From contig JACYXH010000772.1 in assembly GCA_026745465.1 (NCBI GenBank), positions 7,192,385-7,256,384 on the forward strand: a stretch of DNA of 64,000 nucleotides. Reading direction: 5' to 3'. This document shows, in pieces, positions 1-11,075 of the stretch (the first letter of the stretch is position 1; every line of letters begins with the position of its first letter). A model generated the notes under the pieces. The model ran no database searches. It was not told the origin of the DNA and saw nothing but the letters and a program-made list of their open reading frames with translations. The DNA is from Lota lota. Its lineage: Eukaryota; Chordata; Actinopteri; Gadiformes; Lotidae. The translations under genes and the position numbers were made by a program.

Positions 1-1984
1 TACTATAAATAACAGTGAGATTTCATTGAATAGCAATAACCCAAAAGCATCATTACAAAACAAATCTCAAGATGGATTATACAGATGAAACAATTGATTG
101 ATGGGAGTGATCAATGGATGCAGTAATTATGATAATACTATTAGAATATGACTAATAACCTATAGTAATAGGATACCATTATATCCTGAAGCAAGACAAA
201 CCCAAGAATGCCCCATTCAAAGACAAATACCATCAGCTTGGATTTGTGTGGATTTGTGTTTGTGTATAGATGAAACAAGTCAGGTTATTCTCAAAACAGA
301 ACATGGACAACACCCCAAACATTAAAAAAAAAAAGTATACATGTATATAAAATACTAGACTGAAGAAACTAATTATGCATTAATCTAGTAATGGTAAAGG
401 ATATAGTGTTTAGAGGTTGAGTTTTGAATAAGTGCCACGACTGAAGACCCAAATCTGTCCCGTTTCTGGCATCAGATCAAATCATACCACAATGTTCTTT
501 CCTTTGTCTCGTCTAATCAGCCTGCCTGGCGGTAAGCCCTATTATTGGCTTCTAAGGAAAAATAGTGGATTTCATACTTCCTTTATAATGCATACTGATC
601 AAAGAAAACCAAGCAGCTCTTCATTAAGTAGCAGCCACGGAACACAACCATAGCTTAGCAGGGTTGGAGGACAACTTTTCTAAGGTCAGCAGCACATGAC
701 TGGCTGCCCTGTGGGACCTGGACAGGAGACAGAGGGCCCTAGCATCTGTGCCACTCGGCTCTGCCAGGGAAGGCAGCCTCAGAATGGGGATAAGACCGAG
801 ATTTGGCCGGCCTGATCTGACAGCGATTGTAGGTTAAGCACTGGCTCGGTGCTCAACATACCGATGGCAGATGGACTATCTGCCCGAACGTGACGGGGGA
901 AAATTGTCGGATTAACGTTATTATTTGCAAAAACATTGTATATGTGCACGTAAAGGTTTACCAGCAATCTAAGTATTTAATTTACTTGAGGCATATAAAA
1001 CTGCTGCAGAACCCAGGATTATTTCCTGTTGAATAGCATGAAGAGTATCCCAGACAGGGTATTCCCTCAGGGGATTATGCAATTCATAATTCCACATTTC
1101 TTCACTAAGAAGACATTATCAATAGAATTGTTTGATCTTATGATACACATACTAAAAGGGAATGTATACCAACCAGTGTTTCTCCACATTCAAAATGTGC
1201 CAAAACACCACAGCTAGAAAGTATGGAAATATTGTTTTTATATTTATGATAAGCTCTCCTCAAACACCACACCCCTACACAACTCTTAACATTTGTCATC
1301 TAGAGACTATCAAAAGGAAACACAAATCCGTTCAGAGAACACATTGGTCATCCGCACAGTAATCAATTGAACGATTGCCTTCCGTTCTCACAGTGCTCGC
1401 AGACGGTAGCTGGTGAAACATCTTGCCTGACACTTCCGCAGTAAAAAAGAAAAAGAAAAAAGGTTTGGCAACAGATCCGATGCCGCACGCACGCCCACGC
1501 GTCCTCCAGTAAAAAAGCTCAGCATTACATGGAGCTATGCACTCTCACAGCCTCTACATTCTTGGTGCATACTCAAACATAAACCCACACCTACACTCAC
1601 ATCCTTCGCCAGTGTCATGCTTGCTTGCACAATAATGCTAAGGTGCTAGGCAGAACCAGTTGTCCCCCTTCCCTACCCCACCTTCTTTATCTTCAGTCAT
1701 TTATAGGCTGTAATAAATTGTGATTATAGTGAACCTCGGGGAGGGCATTGATGTCTTCCGACCACTGGGTCTTAGAAACCAACGTGGCCAATGGAAATGG
1801 TAAGGGGAGTGAAAAGAGATAGCCAAAAATTGAGTGATTACAGCCGGACATGCAGGCAAATAGGGGATAGTTAGGTAGATAAGCTGCAAGAGAATGAAAG
1901 AGAAATACACAGGGGAAAGCGTGGGAGGAAACACTTCCACAGACACTGTAAAATGGAGCCCTTTGAACAGGTTTAAAAGCAGGC

Positions 1985-2116
<132 letters not shown>

Positions 2117-2312
2117 CTGTTGTGAAATACCTGTAATGTTTACAGGGAGACTAGAAACAGAAACATTAACTTCCTGGATGGTCCATCTCCCATATGTACA
2201 CGAGCAGGTCGTCAACATACAGCTAGTCATCATCACACAGCTTTCAGGCCACATCTGGCCCGTGTTGCCCAACTCTGACACCCAACACACCTTGCAAGTC
2301 TGAATCATGTTG

Positions 2313-2425
2313 CATTTAGTCACTTAGTGGAAGCTTTTATCCAAAGCAACTTTAGGACCAGGTAGGGGTTTACGCATCTTGCTCAAAGCTACCTCTAGGT
2401 AGTTTATGGGCATGGGGGAATCGAA
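2313..2425 (+). repeat. SINE-like interspersed repeat, copy 1
   Basis: The stretch opens with catttagtcacttagtgg, then cttttatccaaagcaactt, and later cttgctcaaagctacc and gaatcgaacagtg. The first part aligns with a second copy at 38622 (catttagtca, cttttaatccaaagtgattt). The 3' part resembles a third stretch at 49958 (cttgctgaaggacacct, aaccagtgacctt). This layout is familiar from an abundant teleost interspersed repeat whose 3' end reads like a B-box-derived GATCGAAC motif. I cannot name the family with certainty. Confidence 0.6.
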
Positions 2426-3350
2426 CAGTGGAGTTAAGGCGTTTGTTCACTAATTCAGCATTACAAAGTTGAAACAATTGTATTTCATTGTAAACACTTA
2501 AGTTTTAACTTCAACTCCTGAAAAGTCATATGCACCTTTTCCAAAAACGATATTCAGCATATGATTTTTTTGGAACATGCGCCAAGCTGTCAAAAATGCT
2601 ACAATGAATTGTGTTCATTCAATTCTGTTGACAATTTGAGGACCCAAGTGAGACAATGCTGTAGAATATCCCTCTTGTGCTGTCACACAGATAGCCAAGT
2701 GGGGCCCGTTAGACCAAGTATCATAACAACTGAGAATAAATTATCAATATGAGCAAAATATGAAACAGGATGTGACATATCCCCATATCACATCAACCTC
2801 CACTTCAGCAAGCGCGCGAGTTGCACAACCCTTCCATGGCCAATGCAGACTAAAATCTTTGTGTCTGTGTGTACAGCAGGTTTTACAGGTGTTTCGCAGA
2901 CAATATGAAGGGCAGAGAAAAAATATATTTTGGAAAGAGTTTCATGGTATTTCCTGTGATCAACAGGTATAGTTTTTGATCATTTTAACCAGAATTGGTA
3001 ATAACAAATTTATAATAAATTGCAACTGACAAAGTGAATAAAAAATGTTATTGATAGTGTCTAATATGCAAGGTAACAAACTAACAAAGTCGGCGATACT
3101 GTGTCATATCCATCATCCTCAGCTATGAGTCAACGTTAGACTGAACAAGAAGCAGTATTTAAATTTGAACAATTTAAAACACGTAATAACGTCATATTAG
3201 TTTGACAACAAACAAAAGTAGGAACATTATCCAACCACGTTTTAATAACAGTGCTGTAACCGACCACTGAAACTGGAACTGAAATGGAAAATGGTGTGTG
3301 AATTTAACCTCACTTGAATGATGGTGAGTCAATGTAATGCTACTGCTTAC

Positions 3351-3474
3351 CTGAGGCTTTTGTCAAACACCTTTGTGCGGAAGACCTCCTCCTGATCCAG
3401 ACTGATTGTGCAAAAGGTACAAAGATCCCTCTGCCGATTTGGAGCCGAGACTGGTCCCAAGTTCTTAGCTTCAC
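3351..3474 (-). CDS. rasa2: rasa2 coding exon 2 (start of C2A domain)
   Basis: This 124-base exon lies between a ctgtag acceptor and a gtaag donor. It completes the split cysteine codon from exon 1, reads [18 protein letters not shown], and then enters the conserved C2A strand [16 protein letters not shown]. It ends in phase 2 inside a serine/arginine-rich stretch (KSLR), where human RASA2 continues KSLCPFF. Confidence 0.88.
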
Positions 3475-3885
3475 CTACAGAAGACAATTACTGTTATAAG
3501 GACTGAAATTGTTAAGGCTACTTTTACATACGATAACCTTTTTGAAAGCTTGGGGGGGGGGGGGGGGGGGGGGGGGGGCACCTTGAATATGTATATATGT
3601 TTTCAGTATTTTTTATTATTATTATAATATGTATTAGTTATATGCATGTATGCATTTGTAGTATTATAGTAATTGTTTATATTATTCCATCACCCCTTTT
3701 ATAGTCAGAGGCCATTTAATAATATTTTAACTTACTATAGACATTTTTTAACTATGGTTATGGCTAGCGTTAAACTATTATTTTGAGGGGGAAAAAAATA
3801 CACCACAAATCATTGATGCATTATCCACTGTTTTTATATTACTTCACTAAGCCAACAGCAGTATTTCACATATAATAGGCCTATA

Positions 3886-3972
<87 letters not shown>

Positions 3973-4975
3973 CAGTATATGTTTAACAACACCAAAGGCC
4001 AATGAGAGTTTAGCCATTTGGCAGGAAGTTTGCAAAGCGCAGATAGCTTTGAGGGTAATGTGGTCTGAGACGTAAAACTTCAACTTCCTGAACATATAGC
4101 AACACTAAAACGCTGATTTAAGAAGAAAAAAATACGTCTGAACACATCGAGACCTAGAGCACAGGGTGTCATCCGTGTTTCTATCACAGTGCATTCACAA
4201 ACCATGTGAAAAATCACAGATTTGTTGTTCAACTTGTAAACTCAGAACAGCTATGAATTATGGCTATTCAGATGTTGACATCACAGTGTGCGAGTGTCAT
4301 ATTTGTGTTTACAGTTAACCAGGCCATGGAGCGGGCCATATATAGCCAGAGCTTCTCAAAGGTCTTCTAAGCACACAGAGAAAGTGAGTGGGAAAAGCGG
4401 CGAGATGAGCTCTTTAACAGGCTATTAATAATGGCCTATGGCTAATCCTGGTAATGGCCGATCCGAACAACACCAGGCAAATGTCACCAAGCTCACTTCT
4501 ATCTGGCTGACCTGTTGAGGAACTCTAAATATGCCCACGGACTCAGTGTGTTCCTAGACCCAAAACAAAATCTACAAAATAAAAAACTATGATTCTGCAA
4601 AAAAAAAAAAAAGGTACAACACATTAATGACACTGCTTTCTTAAATCACACTGAAAATGCTACAAGGGCAATTGGTCTTCATGACCCTACAAAAACACAC
4701 TTTACAATAACTTTAACAACGTGATTCACATATGGATTGTTGGAGGCATTCTACCTAAACAAAAAAAAGAGCAGTTACTCCATGCTAAACAGGGAAGAAT
4801 GAAGTTTCGTAAGACAGCAAACTGAGTTACATAGCATGATAGTTCCTCTATATTGTTCTGCTTACAGTTTTTGTCACCATGATAATTAATAGTAGTGAAG
4901 CTGTCATTTAGGTTATCCACATGGACACATTTCTATCGATTTGCCACAAAGTCCAATTTATGATTTTGACAGGGG

Positions 4976-5008
<33 letters not shown>

Positions 5009-5947
5009 GCAAGGATAGACTTTCAAATAATAAAACCACCCAATGTTGAATGTGTTCTTATAGCTTTACACTTCACATTGTCAATATTTGTTGTACATAC
5101 ACATTTGGAACCAGTCATTGGACAGCAACATTTTGGACCTATGGTCTTACATTACATCTCAAAAGGAGACAACCAGCAGGTAGCCTACTCCCAATTCACA
5201 AAGATGCGTGGAACTTCATAGACATGCCTGTTATTTTCTATTCATATTATTGAATAAAAATAATGTTGTGTATTTCAATTACGTCTATACGTGAATACAC
5301 GTGAAGATATTTTGATTACATGCAGAAAACGAAGTAGATGACTATAACTTTTGACTAACTATGACTGATACCTGTGATGCTACTGGTTTGAGACACAATC
5401 GCACAGCCTTGTTTGGCTACTAAACAATGCTATGGGTAAAGAGGCGTATATCCAAACTTGACTTGTAAGAGTAATAGCAGCATTATGTGCAAGTAACATT
5501 GACTTAACGTTAGCCGAATTTCTAATCTAATGTTATCGGACAAGTGAGGTTAGCAGCCTAAGTGTGACTGCTGTTTATTTTTTTCAGCAGTCACACAAAA
5601 TCGTTTGTAAATCAACCAAGAAATACCAGTCTCGTAGTCAGCTAACTTGCTGTGTTAGTAGTTGAGAATTCAATGAATGAATCATTCACAACAACCTAGT
5701 ACCAGTAGCTGGTGCTAGCTTGTGAGCTAACTCAACACTAACGTTAGCCAACCAAACAGATGAAGTGTCTTGCCCCTCCGGTGTCGTCTGTTGATAACAC
5801 CGCGCCCCTTCTTTTCCTCTGCTCTTCGTTTGGTTTATTCTACGATCTCTTCTACATAACAGATCGATGTAATATGTTTTTTAACTTACATATCTTCCCC
5901 CGCAGGCTCTGTAAGACCCGAATCCTCCCGTCGTCTTCTTCCGCCAT
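3351..5947 (-). CDS. rasa2: rasa2, Ras GTPase-activating protein 2, coding exons 1-2 (5' part only)
   Basis: RASA2 is a GAP1-family protein that stimulates GTP hydrolysis by Ras and is recruited to membranes through tandem C2 domains and a PH-Btk module. Two coding exons are visible on the minus strand: exon 1 at 5947-5890 and exon 2 at 3474-3351, joined in phase 1 with good GT/AG boundaries. They encode about 60 residues beginning [19 protein letters not shown], then CEAKNL, then the C2A core with [14 protein letters not shown]. The run [16 protein letters not shown] is the signature that separates RASA2 from RASA3, which has a different sequence there. The start follows a Kozak-like context and the ATGGCGGAAG core typical of YY1-containing promoters. 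The segment between CEAKNL and the C2 core reads differently from human RASA2. The remaining C2A, C2B, GAP and PH exons were not found and must lie to the left of the window or be undetected in the first 3.3 kb. Neighbour zbtb38 supports the assignment. Confidence 0.9.
3552..3578. repeat. poly-G tract
   Basis: An uninterrupted run of about 27 G on the plus strand inside rasa2 intron 1. On the rasa2 transcript strand it is poly-C. Confidence 0.95.
3889..3968. repeat. (TA)n microsatellite
   Basis: About 40 TA units in rasa2 intron 1. It is self-complementary, so it can extrude as a cruciform. Confidence 0.97.
4978..5007. repeat. poly-G tract
   Basis: An uninterrupted run of about 30 G, the second such tract in rasa2 intron 1. 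Confidence 0.95.
5890..5947 (-). CDS. rasa2: rasa2 coding exon 1
   Basis: This exon has 58 coding bases: ATG at 5947-5945, 19 codons, then one base of a split cysteine codon before a gtaag donor. The upstream sequence on this strand (5948 to about 6100) would be the 5' UTR and promoter. The start codon sits in ATGGCGG, a common YY1-type initiator arrangement. Confidence 0.88.
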
Positions 5948-6745
5948 GGTCTGATGTGACTGCTGCTGTAGCCTCGGTACATTCAACGATGTCTTATCAT
6001 ATCCGTTTATGAATGCGAGCAGGAGGGCCAGCCCATACTACATCGTCACTAGGTGGACTCATGCACTTTCCAGCGAGCTTTAAGAAAAAAACGTTTCAGT
6101 TCCCTAAAATGTCTCTCGCTGGGCGTTCAATTTAACTTTTCTTATAAACCCTTGGGACCTGATTTCAAGATTTATTCGACGTTTTTGGGGTTAAGGCTAC
6201 GAGAGCAATTTAACTGGCGGCACGGGAGGGGACGTACACTACAGTTGACCAAGTATGTTTTTGTTTTGTGAATGGCATTCATATTAGATACACGCTTGTT
6301 TCCTACTTGCCTTTTGCAAGGGGCGGCACTCGCGCGCGTACCAGGAGGGAGCGCCATGTGAATTATGCCATGTGAATTTTGGACGCTCACGAGTTCATTA
6401 TTATTGTTATCATTATATAACATAGTAATAGTAATCATAAGCATTATAATGTTGGCCTATTCAATTCTCTTCTATATATATAGTAGTGTGTCTCTAGACA
6501 GTCCATTTAATTTATGCATAGCTACCAAGTATTATTTTGGATATTTGTCATTAAGTGTTTCTATTTTGTATTTTCTTCTTTTACATTCCTTAGATGGTAT
6601 TCACTGCAATCCACAGGTAAATCATGATCCAAAACATATTTTGTAAACTGTGCCCTTAATGTTTGTTTTTTGGGTGTTTACAGGCAGGAAAGAAACAGTG
6701 AACATTCAATATATTACCAAGGTGTTATTAATAAGCAAATTTGTT
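5948..6745. other. rasa2 promoter/5' UTR and rasa2-zbtb38 intergenic sequence
   Basis: The first few hundred bases upstream of the rasa2 start are relatively GC-rich (for example the stretch with gcggcacgggaggggacg near 6217 and the gcgcgcgtacc stretch near 6332), consistent with a CpG-type promoter. No TATA box is evident. Beyond about 6,400 the sequence becomes AT-rich and I see no gene until the zbtb38 3' end. Confidence 0.5.
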
Positions 6746-7406
6746 TATTTATTTAACCTTTTAACCTTTGCATATTTATACATATTAAACACACAAAAGT
6801 CGCATTGTTAATCTCAATGTTGCCTATACTATAAATTAAATCCATACCAAGTGCTTCTTACTGAACGATGAATATGCAAATATGTAATCAAAAGACAGTA
6901 AAGTGTAAATTTTCATAAAAGTTAAACGACCAGTAATTTCCTATTGTAACATTTGCTTTTATACTCCGATTCCTCTGATCAGATGAAATTAGAACTGAAT
7001 CACACAAGGTAGTAATCACAATATAGTTGTATTTATCAGCCACATTCTAGAGAATGTCTCCACAAATGTCTCAAGATTAGTCTTACAATAATGCTGTTAA
7101 TCTTGCAGGATTTCCTCCATATGCAAATGATAAAATAAGGTTTATTTCAGAAGTCTACAAAATATACAAAATGATCTCTCAAAACATGTGTTTAAAATGG
7201 ATATACCCTTTCTGCTTGTGATTTCCATTGACATTGGCCATTTAAAACCAATGTTTCAATGAGGCATTTATTTGTATTTTCAATTGAGAGAAAGAATGGA
7301 TGAAGGATAACCTTATGATGTCAGTTTAACTAGTTGCAATCAAATCATAGATGAAGTAGTTTTGCATGTGCTCCTGAACAGTCAACTTCCCTCTTGCTCA
7401 AAATAA
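6745..7406 (-). other. zbtb38: zbtb38 3' UTR region with candidate poly(A) signals
   Basis: Downstream of the zbtb38 stop, the minus strand carries AATAAA (TTTATT on the plus strand at 7141-7146, about 260 bases past the stop) and further matches around 6745-6754. Which one is used cannot be decided from sequence alone. The stretch is AT-rich with no open frame of interest. Confidence 0.5.
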
Positions 7407-10400
7407 CTATTGATCCTCAAAAGCAGGCTCCTGTTTGCAGACCCACTGCTCCGTCTTGCAGATAGAAATCCCTTTCTTTACAGATTCTTGTTTCCACAAC
7501 AGATGAGGGTGCTTCTCATGAAGCATTTTTGACCTTTTCAAAAGTCCCTTGCTATTGTCTCTCTCATGCGCTTGCATTTTGGAAGGGAGATGAAGAGAAT
7601 CTTGTATATCCATTCTCCTTTTAGACATTTTATGTTTCACCTTTGTGGGTAACTCAGGAAAAACGCTGTCCCTGTTAGAAGATGAAAGCAGATCTTTTGT
7701 TTTGGAATGCGGTTCTTGGAAGGATTTTGGCGCAATAGACAGGAAGCCAGCTTTTCCTTCCATCTTCAGTGCAATGTTTCCTGTAGACGTACCCGTTCCT
7801 TCCTCATTACATTTGAGGTGAGTTACCTCTTCATCATCTTCTTCAGATTTAATGGTATGTTGTTGGCTGTCTTCAGCCAGTTGTGTTGCATGTTTAGAAC
7901 GCGGTGGACACTTTTCACATTTATACCCTTTCCCGTTTCCCACCTCCTGGTGTTTTCTCTCATGGCTTCTCTTTGTGGCAAGGTAGAGAAAGCGCTGGGG
8001 ACAAAATGAGCAGTGGTACTTCTTCTCAGTGCTGGATCTCTGTGGTGTGTTATCGAAGCAAGAGCCGCTTTCCATGCAGTTGTTGCAGACGTAATCTCCA
8101 CCCGCAGGCACCTCCCCAGGTGGACCCTGTTCGCCACAGGTCAGACAGAAACAAGGGTGGGAACCAATGACGTGGGCTCTCAAGCCGGACTCTGTGATGA
8201 AGGAGCTGTCACAGATGTCACATTTGTAGGTGGCTCTTGGCGAATGGTTCCTGATGTTGCATTTTGTGTCTATGCTATTGGCTGAGGTACTATTGGCTGT
8301 TCCCGTGCTTCTCCTCTCTGGGTAGTCCTCTTTGGCTGGATCTCTGGCTACTGAAGTTGGAGGTAAAACATATTGTTTGTCTTTTCTGTGTTTGAATCTC
8401 ATCTTCTTCTTCTTTTTGGCTTTATATGAATAGTAGGGACGCCAGGATTTGTCAGTGGCTTCATGCTCTTTGGGATCTTCGTATGTCTCCACCTCTTTTA
8501 TAGCCGAGATTTCCATTTGACTGTGAAGCCTGGCACTACCAGAGCTATCCTCAGTTGAGAACCACTCACCTGGGGCCTCCAGCTGAGCCCTTTGTCTGCT
8601 TTTCTTCCTCTTCCTGGGGAACAGATTTGAACCCTTGATTTTACGCCTGATGATGGCCTCGTTGCCTATTTTGACTGTAATCTGACAGAGTGGCAGAGCA
8701 TCCCCATCCACAGATGGACCTGGACAAACAGGCTTAGCGAGGTATGTTTCAGTTTTTCTGCTACCTACTGCTTTACCCTGCTTCAAACTGTCTGTTCCTG
8801 AGAGAAGTAACTCCTTGGTCATGGCTTCCACTCTTTTTGCTGCGGCTGATAGTTCACCAAGCTTGTTAACAGTTTTCAATGTTTTTGTCAAGAACGGTAT
8901 ATTACGACTGAAGTGGTCCATGTTCAATATCGTGTCTGTGCTCTCGTCACAGCTCACTACAGTGGTTTCTGTCTGAAAAATGTTTTTATGGTTATGGTTG
9001 AGGGGATGTGAACTCCTTTGTTCAACATCTTTGCTATTGTCTCTCTTGCGACATGTATCACTGTCAATATCTTGCTCTAATGGCTGTTTAAAATTGATGT
9101 GAGGCATCACAGGGGCAACCGTTTTTGTTGTTGCCATGAATGTCATAGGCATATTGAATGAACCAGGCTCATGATTGCTGTTTTCTTCAATTGGAGTGAT
9201 GAGAGAGTTGTCCTCCACCATGGTGCTTTCAACACTGTCTCCATATGTCTCACTGTAGGTCTTGTATTGCTTTTTTCGAAACTTCATTGGAAGAAGCCTG
9301 TACAGTTTGATAGGATAAACACTCGCTTTGAATCCACCATTGGCTGATTTTTTCTTCACAGCTAGTCTCGGGTCAATGCCATGAAAGGACTTTTGATGGT
9401 TTTTTAAAATATAGTAAGTCATGAACGTTTCGAGGCAGAAAATGCATTGGTATCGACGTTCACCTGTATGCCAGATTTCATGCTTGGTACGGTACTCTGC
9501 CAGGGCAAAAACTTTATTACAGTAATGACAAGGGTAGGCCCTCTGCCAAGAATGTACATTTTCATGCCGTTTCAGACTGGATAAGGTGACATAAACCCGT
9601 TTACACACACTGCAATTGTAAACCCTCTGACTGCCACCTGTTTTTTCTACCCTCGCCATGCCCAGCCGGGCTTCTGATTGGTCCTTTTGATCTGGCTCTG
9701 GAATGCAAGGGCTGGGAAGGTCATCAAGAGGTACCTCTACTGCTTGCTTATCCATGGTTGCTACATTGTCTGAATGAATGTCCATTATTAAGGTGTCAAC
9801 GGGGTCTGTTTCAGGAGGGTCTTGTATGGCCTTAGGACAGCTGTGCTCGTGGTTGCGCAACCGCTTGAGGTGCATGAACTTCCTGTCACAGAATTTGCAA
9901 AACAGATGACTGACAAAACGTCTTTTATGTACTTCCATATGGAGGGTGAGAAGAGCGTTATTGGTGAATATCTCCGGACAGTATTCACATCCATAGATTG
10001 ATATGCTGTCTTCTACATGAGGGGAGAGAGTGGGTGGCTCAAACTCCATCTGAAAATTATCCGTGGTTGCCACATCATCTGTGTTCTTCTCTGGTTCAGG
10101 TTCTGTGTGAAGTGGTGGTGGTGCAATGACTACAGATGTCATGCAGGAGATAGAACGGTCTGCTACTGGGCAATTAAGATCTGGAATATCTGTGAATTGT
10201 TGTGAACCTTCGGTAGAGGTAGTATTTCTATCTAATGTGCCTCTCAACCTATGGCGTTTTTTCAGTGGGCCTATATTCTGGATGGCCAGTTGCTTTGTCT
10301 GTAGCTGTGAGGGCTTTGGTCCCTTTTTACAGTCTTTCTGGTTGTTGTCTTTTTGCTCCTCAGTCTGGTTCACTGCATATGAGTGTTCAGACAGGGCATG

Positions 10401-11075
10401 TGGTGGCTCATTTGTTGCAGTGAGACAAGAGATGATGGGGCAACTAGCTGGGACTTGCCCCACGTCTGGTGACTTCCTCTCCCCATCAGTTGGAACCAGT
10501 GGGGTGAAGGGGTTGTTTCCGGGCCCTACTTCAGTGATAGAGAAAGCATTGGTGATCCGTGGCCCTGTGGTTGTGTTTATATCCACAGGCCTGGACGGCT
10601 CCTTCTTGGTGTTCTTTGGCACTGGGCCCTGGCTGGGATCTATATTCATAACACCTCTGACCCGCATCATCTTGGAAATGGTAGAGCTTTGTCTATCCTG
10701 TTCTGAGAGCCTCTCTAAGAAAGGAATTCCTAGTCTTTTCCCAGCTGCCACTAGGCTCCTTGTTTCGTCCGCACCAGCCGACGCCACTTTAGAAGAGTAG
10801 ATGAAGTTGAGGATACTGGCAAACACTTCAGACTTCAGGTCCACTAACTCCAGCACCTGGCTGGAGCTCCAGGTTTGGGAGGCCATCAAGGCGTTCCTGA
10901 AGTAGCCACTGCAGGCCGCTAAGATGTTCCTGTGGGCCCTGAACTTTACATCCTCCACAACGATGGTCACGTCGCAAAAGAGGCCTTCAGAGCGCTGGTC
11001 ATTGAGTTTGCTCAGCACAGCATGGGGGTGAGTGCTGTCCATCAGGTCTTGAGTGTAGGGTGACACTACAGTCAT
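7407..11075 (-). CDS. zbtb38: zbtb38, BTB/POZ and C2H2 zinc-finger transcription factor (CIBZ)
   Basis: ZBTB38 is a Kaiso-family nuclear repressor that binds methylated CpG DNA through C2H2 fingers and contacts co-repressors through its BTB domain. The single coding exon gives 1,222 residues (human about 1,195). I chose the ATG at 11075 because an acceptor (ctcttcacag) abuts it and the resulting MTVVSPYTQDL matches the human start; an in-frame ATG at 11090 is then intronic. Domains: BTB about residues 20-125 (CDVTIVVEDVKFRAHRNILA); fingers near 360-382, 389-411, 485-507, 513-535 and 541-564, the last three being the methyl-CpG-binding cluster; the family block KLYRLLPMKFRKK after finger 5; and C-terminal fingers near 949-972 and 1020-1042 with a CxxC pair between. 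A weak CtBP-like PLDDL occurs near residue 455. The upstream non-coding exons are not identified. It lies upstream of rasa2 in tandem, as in human. Confidence 0.94.
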   Translation of the reverse strand: MTVVSPYTQDLMDSTHPHAVLSKLNDQRSEGLFCDVTIVVEDVKFRAHRNILAACSGYFRNALMASQTWSSSQVLELVDLKSEVFASILNFIYSSKVASAGADETRSLVAAGKRLGIPFLERLSEQDRQSSTISKMMRVRGVMNIDPSQGPVPKNTKKEPSRPVDINTTTGPRITNAFSITEVGPGNNPFTPLVPTDGERKSPDVGQVPASCPIISCLTATNEPPHALSEHSYAVNQTEEQKDNNQKDCKKGPKPSQLQTKQLAIQNIGPLKKRHRLRGTLDRNTTSTEGSQQFTDIPDLNCPVADRSISCMTSVVIAPPPLHTEPEPEKNTDDVATTDNFQMEFEPPTLSPHVEDSISIYGCEYCPEIFTNNALLTLHMEVHKRRFVSHLFCKFCDRKFMHLKRLRNHEHSCPKAIQDPPETDPVDTLIMDIHSDNVATMDKQAVEVPLDDLPSPCIPEPDQKDQSEARLGMARVEKTGGSQRVYNCSVCKRVYVTLSSLKRHENVHSWQRAYPCHYCNKVFALAEYRTKHEIWHTGERRYQCIFCLETFMTYYILKNHQKSFHGIDPRLAVKKKSANGGFKASVYPIKLYRLLPMKFRKKQYKTYSETYGDSVESTMVEDNSLITPIEENSNHEPGSFNMPMTFMATTKTVAPVMPHINFKQPLEQDIDSDTCRKRDNSKDVEQRSSHPLNHNHKNIFQTETTVVSCDESTDTILNMDHFSRNIPFLTKTLKTVNKLGELSAAAKRVEAMTKELLLSGTDSLKQGKAVGSRKTETYLAKPVCPGPSVDGDALPLCQITVKIGNEAIIRRKIKGSNLFPRKRKKSRQRAQLEAPGEWFSTEDSSGSARLHSQMEISAIKEVETYEDPKEHEATDKSWRPYYSYKAKKKKKMRFKHRKDKQYVLPPTSVARDPAKEDYPERRSTGTANSTSANSIDTKCNIRNHSPRATYKCDICDSSFITESGLRAHVIGSHPCFCLTCGEQGPPGEVPAGGDYVCNNCMESGSCFDNTPQRSSTEKKYHCSFCPQRFLYLATKRSHERKHQEVGNGKGYKCEKCPPRSKHATQLAEDSQQHTIKSEEDDEEVTHLKCNEEGTGTSTGNIALKMEGKAGFLSIAPKSFQEPHSKTKDLLSSSNRDSVFPELPTKVKHKMSKRRMDIQDSLHLPSKMQAHERDNSKGLLKRSKMLHEKHPHLLWKQESVKKGISICKTEQWVCKQEPAFEDQ

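Larger units (their letters stand above)
3475..5889 (-). other. rasa2: rasa2 intron 1
   Basis: This 2.4 kb intron separates coding exons 1 and 2. It contains two long G homopolymers (3552-3578 and 4978-5007) and a long (TA)n tract (3889-3968). Its promoter-proximal part (5509-5748) carries five GTTAGC/GCTAAC hexamers. No exon-like open frame was recognised. Confidence 0.7.

Noticed and set aside
10126-10800. 224-codon plus-strand open frame inside zbtb38
   Set aside because: It is the antisense shadow of the zbtb38 coding exon, has no recognisable domain, and its openness is explained by the codon use of the real gene.
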